Assembly: GCA_017304505.1 (NCBI GenBank)
Contig: JAFKKQ010000107.1
Coordinates: 1 to 6,726 of the forward strand
Direction: 5' to 3'
DNA length: 6,726 bases
Source of the DNA: Hyphomicrobiales bacterium
GTDB lineage: Bacteria; Pseudomonadota; Alphaproteobacteria; Rhizobiales; Xanthobacteraceae
The notes beneath the pieces are model-generated. The model was not told where the DNA came from and ran no database searches. It saw only the letters and a list, made by a program, of their open reading frames with translations. The translations under genes and the position numbers were made by a program. Of this stretch, positions 1 through 6,251 are shown in pieces (the first letter of the stretch is position 1; every line of letters starts with the position of its first letter).

Positions 1-853
1 ACGCATCGATGGTCAAGTGGTGGACGTGTCGTTTCGGAAAATCCATGACCACCTGATCGGCGGCGTGCGGCGCCAGCGCCGGCATCGGCCGTCGCGCGGA
101 CGGCACCGGCGCGCGCCTGGCGAAAGCGACCTCATCCACTGGCACAACTCCGGCATCGGCGACGCGCTCCAGCACGCGGTCACGTGCCCGCCTTGCGGCA
201 GCGGCGGAACGATCGGGCCGACGCGCCTCGGGCGATTGCGGCAGCGCGACCAGGAGTGCCGCTTCCGCGAGCGACAGCCTCTTCGGCTCCTTGCCGAAAT
301 AAGCGAACGATGCGGCGCGGATGCCTTCGAGGTTGCCGCCGTAAGGCGCAAGCGTGAGATAGAGGCCCAGCACGTCGTCCTTGCTCATGCGGCGCTCGAT
401 CTCGAACGCGCGCACGACCTGGCGAAGCTTGGCGCCCAGCGTGCGATCCGGCCGCGGCTCCAGCAGCCGCGCCACCTGCATCGTCAGCGTCGAGCCGCCG
501 GAGACGACGTGGCCGTGGCTCACCCATTGGAGAGCGGCCCGCGCCATCGCCAGTGGATCGACGCCGTCATGCTCGCGGAAGCGCTTGTCCTCATAAGCCA
601 GCAGCATGGCGACGAAGCGCGGGTCGACATCCTTCACGGTCGCCGGCAAACGCCACCGCCCCTCCGGCGTCGCGTAGGCGCGCAGCAGGCGGCCGTTGCG
701 GTCGAGCACCTGGGTCGATACGGCGATCCCGGAGACGTCCGGGAACGGGCCGAGCGAGGCGATCCACCGCGCGCCGCCAACGCCGACCATCGCGACCATC
801 AGAGCGATGGTCGCGGCGATGGCAATTGTGATGCGTCGCCGGGCCGGTTTCAC
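1..853 (-). CDS. pbpC: Penicillin-binding protein 1C, N-terminal part (runs off the left edge)
   Basis: Membrane-anchored peptidoglycan glycosyltransferase that polymerises lipid II on the periplasmic face; the family normally also carries a transpeptidase domain and a C-terminal BiPBP_C domain, both outside this window. The 284 visible residues start with a basic stretch (KPARRR), then a hydrophobic signal anchor at about 8-34. GT51 motifs follow: EDKRFREHDGVD with probable catalytic Glu88, GGSTLTMQVARLL at 119-131, and LYLTLAPYGGNLEG at 164-177, then the KEPKRLSLAEAALLVALPQSP segment typical of the family. APYGG and TLTMQ favour PBP1C over PBP1A or PBP1B. The start is GTG at 853; an in-frame TGA at 859-857 makes it the earliest possible start, and the later ATG codons (residues 19 and 22) would destroy the anchor. 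The gene begins 8 bases after the macroglobulin stop with only a poor Shine-Dalgarno match (around AAGTGAG), so translational coupling is likely. Family call is confident; C-terminal integrity cannot be judged. Confidence 0.95.
   Translation of the reverse strand, partial: MKPARRRITIAIAATIALMVAMVGVGGARWIASLGPFPDVSGIAVSTQVLDRNGRLLRAYATPEGRWRLPATVKDVDPRFVAMLLAYEDKRFREHDGVDPLAMARAALQWVSHGHVVSGGSTLTMQVARLLEPRPDRTLGAKLRQVVRAFEIERRMSKDDVLGLYLTLAPYGGNLEGIRAASFAYFGKEPKRLSLAEAALLVALPQSPEARRPDRSAAAARRARDRVLERVADAGVVPVDEVAFARRAPVPSARRPMPALAPHAADQVVMDFPKRHVHHLTIDA
791..815 (-). other. Perfect 10-bp inverted repeat early in pbpC
   Basis: The minus strand reads CGCGACCATC (815-806), loop GCTCT, GATGGTCGCG (800-791). 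The two arms are exact reverse complements. The stem starts 38 bases after the first base of the GTG start and lies in codons for the membrane anchor. A second copy of GATGGTCG follows directly, so the left arm has an alternative, slightly weaker partner. There is no T run after it, so it is not an intrinsic terminator. It may be a by-product of repeated Ala, Met and Val codons. Confidence 0.5.
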
Positions 854-861
854 AGATCAAC

Positions 862-3800
862 TCACTTCGCGCCGATCTCGACCGTCCCCGTGCCCGTGCG
901 GCCGAAACGATCCGGCCGGTACATGTCCTCCACGTAGGCTTGCGGCAGCACGTAACGTCCCGGCGACACCGCCCGCACCACATAGGCCACCGAAAACGCC
1001 GCCGAGTCCTTCGGCTTGCGCTCGAACGCCGCGCTGAAGCGCTCGTCGCGGAACTCCGAATAGACCGGTGCGACGGCATCGGCGATCCACGACAGCGTGC
1101 CGGTGTCGCCGGACGACACCAGCTTCGGGTTGTCGATCTCGAAACCTGCCGGCAGATAATCCACCACCAGCACGCGGCCGAATTGCGGATCGGGCTCGGT
1201 AATCCGCAGCACGACGACGAAGCGGTCGTTCTGCTTCGCCTTGGAGGGATCGGCCTCGTTGCCGTCGAGCGTGTAATAGGTTCGCTCGATCTTGAAGCCC
1301 TGCTCCGCCTCCAGCTCTGGCGTCGTCGGCGCGCCGGACACCGAAACCACCGCCTGCACCACGCCGTCGCCGGTGTTGGTCACCTTCAAAGGCTGCACGA
1401 GACTGTCGGCCTTGACGCTGCGATAGAGCACGCCCTTGACCGCGTCGCCCCCGACATCAAGCGACACCGCGCCGGCATCCTTGGCGACGGCGCGGGCCGC
1501 GAGCACCAGCCAGGCGTTCTCCTGCGTGGAGGTGTAGGACGTATGCGCCCTCGCCTCCTCGACACGCTGGACCGCGTTGACGACGATCGGCCGCGCACCG
1601 CCAGCCTCGCTCGCCAGCGTCACCAAGGCCGCGGCGTCGCGCAAGGTCGAGCCATAGTCCTCTCGGCTCGCGCGCTCCGGCTGCGCCGGCACCTTGAGAC
1701 TGTCGAGCGCGGCTTTATAGACGCGCTCAGCGCGCGTGCGATCGCCCAGCAGGCCCAGCGCCGCGGCAACCTGCGCCTTGGCAATGGCCGAGCCGAGATC
1801 GTCGAGCCGCGCGTCGGCGAGGTAGCGCAGATCGCCGAGCGGCGCGGTGCCATTGCGCGCCAGCACATAGAGCGCATAGGCGAGATTGCGGCCACCGTCC
1901 TTGGCCACGTCCTGCGACGTGCCCACGATGTTGCGCAGGCGGTCGAGCGCCAGCTTGAACGCCACGTCCGGCACGGTGAAACCGCGCTCGCGCGCCCGCG
2001 TCAGGAAGTCCGTCACGTAGGCGTCGAGCCATGAATCCTCGCCGCCGACGCCCCAGAGTCCGAACGAACCGTTCGATGACTGGCGCGCCAGCACACGGTC
2101 GATGGCGTCGCGGATGCGCTGGTCCACGGCACCGTCCAGCGCCAGGTGCGCCGCACTCGCCAGTTCGTTGACATAGAGCAGCGGCAGCGCACGACTGACC
2201 AACTGCTCCGAGCAGCCGAACGGATAGCGGTCGAGCGCCTTGAGCAGCGCCGCCGCATCGAGTGCGGTCGACGTGCCGACCGACAACGATACCGAGCCGG
2301 TGCCGGGCACCAGGTCCGCGAACAGGTCGCGCGACAGTGTCAGACTTTCGCCCTTCGCCAACGTCTTCACCGTGCGGCGCGCCAACACTTGCGTCGCCGG
2401 CTTGACGTTGAGCGGATAGCTGCGCTCGAGCGTAAAACCGCCCGGCCCCTGGACCGCGACCTTGACGGTCGCGGCGCCCACGCCGCGCGCCGTGACGCGC
2501 ACCGTTACGCGGTCGCGCTGCTTGGCGCGAAGTTGCAGCGTCTTTGCCGCTCCGTCCCCGATTGCAACCGGGCCTTCAGCGCTGGCCGCAATCGTGTAGC
2601 CGCCCGCCGCGCCCTCGACGTTGTCGAGATCAAGGTTGATCGTGCTACGGTCGCCGGTGAGGAGAAAGCGCGGCAAGGTTGCTGCGAGCACCACAGGGTC
2701 GCGCACCGTGACATCGCCGCTGGCGCGGCCGACCTTGTCCCTGCTCCAGGCCATTGCCATGACGCGCACGGTGCCGGCGAAGGCCGGAATGTCGAATGCC
2801 ACCTCGGCCTGGCCGTCCCGCACTTCGACGATGCCGGAATAGAGCGCGAGCGGCGCCTGCGTCGGCGGACTGCCCGAAAGCTCCGCACCTTCGTCGCCGC
2901 CGGTGCGGATTGCGCCGCGCGTGCCCTGCATGCCATCGATGAGCTGACCGTAGAGATCGCGCACTTCAGCCGACAGCCGGCGCTGCCCGAGATAATAATC
3001 GTCCGGTGCCGGCGGCTTGTAATTGGTCAGGTTAAGGATGCCGACATCGACCGCGGCGACCACGACGCGGGCCTGATCCCCCGCGCCGAGGCCGCCGATC
3101 TTGATTGGCACGCGCAGCGTCGTGTTCGGACGCTGCAGCGCCGGCAGCTTGCGGTCGACCGAGAACCATTGCACGCCGATGGCGCGGCCCGGCATCCGCC
3201 GCGCCTGCTCATCGAGCGGACGGCGCAGCGTCGCCACGACATAGGCGCCGGTGCCCCAGTTCGTGCCGACATTCAGCGGAATGCGCGCGGTGCCGGCCTG
3301 CACGTCCTGCGTCACCGTCGCCAGAAGTTTCTCGCCGACCACATTGACGGTGACGCGGCCCGCGGTGCGCGCCGTCACCGCCACCGTCATGGCATCGCCG
3401 GGCTTGTACTCCGGCTTGTCGAGCGCGATCTCCAGCATGTCGGGCGTGTCGGCGCTGGCTTCGGTGTACCAGCCGGCATCGAACGTCACCGACGTCGCCG
3501 GACCGTTGGCGTCGGCGCTCGACACTTCAAGGCGGTAGCGGCCCCATTGCACGGGCGCCGCAATCCGGCCGGGCTTATCGGCAGCGACATCGATGCGGCC
3601 GTCGGCGACACGGCGGGTCAGCTTGATCGGCTCGTAGTCCCAGCGGCCGTCCCGCCGGTACCACTGATAGCGCTGCTCGACCTTCAACAATTCATAGCGC
3701 AGTCCGTTCGCCGCCAGCGCCTTGCCATCAGGGCTGACGAGCGCGACGTCGAATGTGGCGGTTTCGCCGTCGCCGAGCGAGCGGCCGGAGAACAGCGGCT

Positions 3801-6051
3801 TCACGCCGATCATGTTGCCGCTCGGAACGACCGGTAGCGTCAGCTTGCGCTCGACAGCACGGCCGCCGGCCTCGGCCATGCGGACCGTCACCTGCGCCTC
3901 CAGCGGACGCGACGACGACGGGACCTTGTCGAGCACGACATCGAGCGTCGCCTGGCCCTTGTCGTCGGTCTGCGGCAAATCGTCGAGTGTCTCGCGCGTC
4001 GCCGTGAATTCCTCGTCGGAAAGGCCGAACTGATAACTGGCAAAGCCAGCTCGCTCCTTTGCCAGCCCGACCGCGATATCGCCTTCGAGATCCAGCGCCG
4101 AAGCGGGCGCGCCATAGAGATAGCGGCCGTCCACGGTCACCTTGAGCGGCTCGTTCGCCGCAATCTTTCCGGCGGGCGCGGCAAGGTCGAACTCCAGCCG
4201 GTCGGGCACGTAGTCCTCGACCAGGAAGGTGGTCTCGCCCACCGCAGGACGCTTCGGATCGGTGAAAGCGCGAACGCGCCACGTGCCGGTCGAGGCCGCT
4301 GGATTGATGGGCACGTCGAGCGAATGGCCGCCCAGGCCCTGATCGGCCACGGCCACGCGGCGATATTCGAGCCCGTCGGGGCGCTCGACCACCAATGTCA
4401 GCGGCACGTTCAGCGCGGCGTTGCCCTGCGCATCGCGCAGCAGCGAAGTGATATGCACCGTTTCGCCCGAGCGATAGACGCCGCGCTCGGTGACAACGAA
4501 GGCATCGAGCCCGGCCACCGCCGGACGACCGGCCACACCCCGGTCGCTCAGATCGAACGCCGGTCCTTTAAGGTTCAGAAAGCCGTAGTCGCCGCTCGCG
4601 TCGGTCGCCACCAGCACCGCGGGGGCAAGCGCACCCTCGCCGCGCGTAAAGCCGGCCTCGAAGGTCGCGCGGCCAGCGGCATCGGTGCGCTTGGTCGCGA
4701 GCACCTCGTTGCCGCGCGACATCAGCCGCACCTCGACCTGCCCCTTGGGTTTGGCCGTCGCCAGCGAGTCGATGAACACATTGATCCCGTCGCTGCCCGA
4801 ATAGGCGGCAAGCCCCATGTCGGACACGACGAACCACTGGGTCGAAAGCGACTCGTAATCGCCCGACACCGTGCCCTTGGCTTCGGCGGTCATCACATAG
4901 ACGCCGGGCGTCATGGTGCCGACCGCCTGATCGACCGGAAATGCCGTCGTCACCTCGGTGTTGAGCGTCTGCTCGACGGTTAGTTCGCCGTTCCACACCT
5001 TGACGCCGCTGCTCTCCTTCAGGCGCTCGATCTCATAACGGTCGAGGTTGCGCTGGAAATCGCGCCCGAGCACCGTCTCCATCAGGTTGCGGTCGCCGAT
5101 GCGATAGATCGCGATCGCCACACTCTTGGTGTTGACGCTGACCACCGGAATGCCGCGCTGGCCGGTGCGCGGCAGCACGTAAGCCTTGCCGGCGAAGCGC
5201 GCGAAGGATTTGCGGTCGCGCACATAGATGGTGAGGTCGGCCGACCTCGACAGCGTCTCCTTGACGGTCGACGGCAGACCCGCGCGCAAGGTTACGCTGT
5301 AACGCTCGCCGTGCTTGAGCCCTTCAACGCAAAGTTGCCGTTCCTCAACTGACAGCGCGGGCTTATCCATGCCGGCGACGGAGACGAACGGTGAGAAGTC
5401 GGTGCGCTTGCCGGGCAGGTCTTCGGAGAACTGGAAGCATGCGCGCGGCGAAGCCGCATCGGCGTCGACGGAATAATCCAGCAGCCGAAAACCGTGATCC
5501 TCGCGCATCCTCTCGTAGAGCGCGCGGACGTCGGCTACCTCGCGGCGCTCCAGCGACAGCCGCAGCGCGTCGAGCGCCGGCCGCCAGATGCGGCGGTCGC
5601 CGTAGCTGCGGCCGATCACCACCAGCGCGGCGGCCTCCTCGCTGCCGTTCTGCGCGCGCTGATAGGCGATGTAGGCCGCCGTCGCGGCGCGCTCGAGCAG
5701 TTCATTGCGGTTGCGGTCGTTGGCGGGGCGAAGCTGCGCCACCGCGCGCGCCAGACGCAGCCAGTTCGCGCTGTCGTCGGGGGCGACCGCCACAATCTGC
5801 CCCAGCAGCACCATGCCGGCGTTGAGGTCGTTGCGCTGGAAGGCGGTATCGGCCTCCCGGCGCAATTGCGCCAGCGGCTTTCCGCCCGGACCGGCGTCCG
5901 ACTTGATCTGGGCTTCGAGTTTGATCGCGGCGTCGGCGAGATCGGCGCGATGGAAGGGCTTATCGGCGGCGAAAGCGGACGTGGAACCCGATGCGGCGGA
6001 CAGAACGGTGACAAGCGCGGCAACGACGCCAGCGCGGAACGGCGCGAACAT
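862..6051 (-). CDS. Bacterial alpha-2-macroglobulin family protein with intact thioester
   Basis: Large secreted protease trap of the family that includes E. coli YfhM (ECAM); after bait cleavage the thioester is expected to bind the attacking protease. It has 1729 residues, slightly longer than YfhM (about 1650). Rough order: signal peptide 1-28 ending Ala-Phe-Ala; helical, TPR-like region 40-185; first beta domains 190-400; MG3-like domain 405-490; MG2-like domain around GVYRSGETVHI (about 524); further MG domains; bait-region domain about 870-1050, including LDKPEYKPGD and the conserved RDLYGQLIDGMQG at 1031-1043; A2M domain about 1065-1165 with RDPVVLAATLPRFLLTGD; thioester domain from about 1260 with YPFGCSEQ (Cys1280, Gln1283) and STQENAWLVLAARA near 1510; C-terminal MG10-like domain about 1590-1725 (VVDYLPAGFEIDNP, DERFSAAF). 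There is no lipobox, unlike YfhM, so a soluble periplasmic protein is inferred. An ATG 66 bases upstream (6117) is in frame, but ATG 6051 has an AGGAGG site 9 bases ahead and starts a clean signal peptide. First gene of a unit with pbpC. Confidence 0.96.
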   Translation of the reverse strand: MFAPFRAGVVAALVTVLSAASGSTSAFAADKPFHRADLADAAIKLEAQIKSDAGPGGKPLAQLRREADTAFQRNDLNAGMVLLGQIVAVAPDDSANWLRLARAVAQLRPANDRNRNELLERAATAAYIAYQRAQNGSEEAAALVVIGRSYGDRRIWRPALDALRLSLERREVADVRALYERMREDHGFRLLDYSVDADAASPRACFQFSEDLPGKRTDFSPFVSVAGMDKPALSVEERQLCVEGLKHGERYSVTLRAGLPSTVKETLSRSADLTIYVRDRKSFARFAGKAYVLPRTGQRGIPVVSVNTKSVAIAIYRIGDRNLMETVLGRDFQRNLDRYEIERLKESSGVKVWNGELTVEQTLNTEVTTAFPVDQAVGTMTPGVYVMTAEAKGTVSGDYESLSTQWFVVSDMGLAAYSGSDGINVFIDSLATAKPKGQVEVRLMSRGNEVLATKRTDAAGRATFEAGFTRGEGALAPAVLVATDASGDYGFLNLKGPAFDLSDRGVAGRPAVAGLDAFVVTERGVYRSGETVHITSLLRDAQGNAALNVPLTLVVERPDGLEYRRVAVADQGLGGHSLDVPINPAASTGTWRVRAFTDPKRPAVGETTFLVEDYVPDRLEFDLAAPAGKIAANEPLKVTVDGRYLYGAPASALDLEGDIAVGLAKERAGFASYQFGLSDEEFTATRETLDDLPQTDDKGQATLDVVLDKVPSSSRPLEAQVTVRMAEAGGRAVERKLTLPVVPSGNMIGVKPLFSGRSLGDGETATFDVALVSPDGKALAANGLRYELLKVEQRYQWYRRDGRWDYEPIKLTRRVADGRIDVAADKPGRIAAPVQWGRYRLEVSSADANGPATSVTFDAGWYTEASADTPDMLEIALDKPEYKPGDAMTVAVTARTAGRVTVNVVGEKLLATVTQDVQAGTARIPLNVGTNWGTGAYVVATLRRPLDEQARRMPGRAIGVQWFSVDRKLPALQRPNTTLRVPIKIGGLGAGDQARVVVAAVDVGILNLTNYKPPAPDDYYLGQRRLSAEVRDLYGQLIDGMQGTRGAIRTGGDEGAELSGSPPTQAPLALYSGIVEVRDGQAEVAFDIPAFAGTVRVMAMAWSRDKVGRASGDVTVRDPVVLAATLPRFLLTGDRSTINLDLDNVEGAAGGYTIAASAEGPVAIGDGAAKTLQLRAKQRDRVTVRVTARGVGAATVKVAVQGPGGFTLERSYPLNVKPATQVLARRTVKTLAKGESLTLSRDLFADLVPGTGSVSLSVGTSTALDAAALLKALDRYPFGCSEQLVSRALPLLYVNELASAAHLALDGAVDQRIRDAIDRVLARQSSNGSFGLWGVGGEDSWLDAYVTDFLTRARERGFTVPDVAFKLALDRLRNIVGTSQDVAKDGGRNLAYALYVLARNGTAPLGDLRYLADARLDDLGSAIAKAQVAAALGLLGDRTRAERVYKAALDSLKVPAQPERASREDYGSTLRDAAALVTLASEAGGARPIVVNAVQRVEEARAHTSYTSTQENAWLVLAARAVAKDAGAVSLDVGGDAVKGVLYRSVKADSLVQPLKVTNTGDGVVQAVVSVSGAPTTPELEAEQGFKIERTYYTLDGNEADPSKAKQNDRFVVVLRITEPDPQFGRVLVVDYLPAGFEIDNPKLVSSGDTGTLSWIADAVAPVYSEFRDERFSAAFERKPKDSAAFSVAYVVRAVSPGRYVLPQAYVEDMYRPDRFGRTGTGTVEIGAK
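2203..2214 (-). other. Thioester-forming Cys-Ser-Glu-Gln site of the macroglobulin
   Basis: The four codons read TGC TCG GAG CAG and encode residues 1280-1283. In the complement/alpha-2-macroglobulin superfamily, the Cys and Gln of a CxEQ motif form the internal thioester that covalently captures targets. The surrounding residues (YPFG before and LVSRALPLLYVNEL after) match the usual bacterial context. Many bacterial paralogues, such as the YfaS type, lack the Cys; this one has it and should therefore be of the trapping type. Confidence 0.93.
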
Positions 6052-6060
6052 GGGCTCGGT

Positions 6061-6066
6061 CCTCCT
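6061..6066 (-). promoter_or_regulatory. Shine-Dalgarno site that fixes the macroglobulin start
   Basis: The minus strand reads AAGGAGGA here; the AGGAGG core lies 9 bases before ATG 6051. This near-consensus site is the main reason for choosing 6051 over the in-frame ATG at 6117, which would put 22 extra residues containing no hydrophobic core ahead of a normal signal peptide. Confidence 0.85.
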
Positions 6067-6067
6067 T

Positions 6068-6100
6068 CCCCCGATTGCGGCGGCAATCTCTCCGAGGGGG
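6068..6100 (-). other. Possible leader hairpin next to the ribosome binding site
   Basis: On the minus strand the order is CCCCC (6100-6096), a 7-base bulge TCGGAGA, GATTGC (6088-6083), loop CGCC, GCAATC (6078-6073), GGGGG (6072-6068), then A and the AGGAGG site. Both arms pair perfectly, giving an 11-bp stem with a one-sided bulge. The bulge itself carries GGAGA. If it is transcribed, it ends one base from the Shine-Dalgarno site and could influence initiation. It could also be one copy of a genome-wide palindromic intergenic repeat. The pairing is seen directly; the function is not known. Confidence 0.45.
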
Positions 6101-6150
6101 CGAGCATCAAAGCACAATCCCGAATCGTGTCGAAGCCGTGACCGGGACGA

Positions 6151-6170
6151 GGCGGCTCAAGGCGGCTGAA
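6151..6170. repeat. 10-bp tandem direct repeat in the divergent intergenic region
   Basis: Two adjacent units, GGCGGCTCAA and GGCGGCTGAA, agree at 9 of 10 positions. They lie about 100 bases upstream of the macroglobulin start and about 80 bases upstream of the plus-strand gene. One-turn spacing would suit a protein binding the same DNA face twice, but in GC-rich DNA a short repeat like this can occur by chance. Confidence 0.55.
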
Positions 6171-6183
6171 ACGTCGCGGCGGG

Positions 6184-6212
6184 TTGTCATTTCGCAATCG
6201 CGGAACATATCC
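6184..6212 (+). promoter_or_regulatory. Weak candidate sigma-70-type promoter for the right-hand gene
   Basis: TTGTCA at 6184-6189 matches the -35 consensus at four or five positions depending on the consensus used. The AT-rich patch AACATATCC at 6204-6212 lies at about the right distance for a -10 element, but no hexamer there is a good TATAAT match. It is the most AT-rich part of the intergenic region and lies 40-70 bases before ATG 6252, so it is the best available candidate. Not more than suggestive. Confidence 0.25.
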
Positions 6213-6237
6213 AGCCGGAAGGGGTTGGCGAGCGTGT

Positions 6238-6243
6238 GGGGAG
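6238..6243 (+). promoter_or_regulatory. Shine-Dalgarno site for the right-hand gene
   Basis: GGGGAG lies 8 bases before ATG 6252, a normal spacing. An in-frame GTG at 6243 overlaps this site and has no comparable purine-rich block at the right distance upstream, so ATG 6252 is preferred. Confidence 0.55.
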
Positions 6244-6251
6244 TGCGTGCG

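Noticed and set aside
17..2034. Long plus-strand open frames (17-937 and 940-2034).
   Set aside because: They are antisense to pbpC and the macroglobulin gene, are Arg/His-rich without motifs, and the opposite strand encodes clear GT51 and thioester-domain sequence.
2146..3837. A 563-codon open frame on the plus strand, antisense to the macroglobulin gene.
   Set aside because: Its translation is dominated by Arg, Ala, His and Gly with no recognisable domain, as expected for the complement of a GC-rich gene. The minus-strand frame there carries conserved macroglobulin domains.
6052..6117. Earlier in-frame ATG at 6117 for the macroglobulin gene, giving 22 extra residues.
   Set aside because: The extension is not signal-like, would bury the real signal peptide, and overlaps the hairpin and AGGAGG site that precede ATG 6051.
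6106..6134. Possible minus-strand promoter TTCGAC, 17 bases, TTTGAT upstream of the macroglobulin gene.
   Set aside because: The spacing is ideal and TTTGAT matches four of six -10 positions, but TTCGAC matches the -35 consensus poorly. Without a mapped start this is not supportable; if real, transcription would begin right at the leader hairpin.
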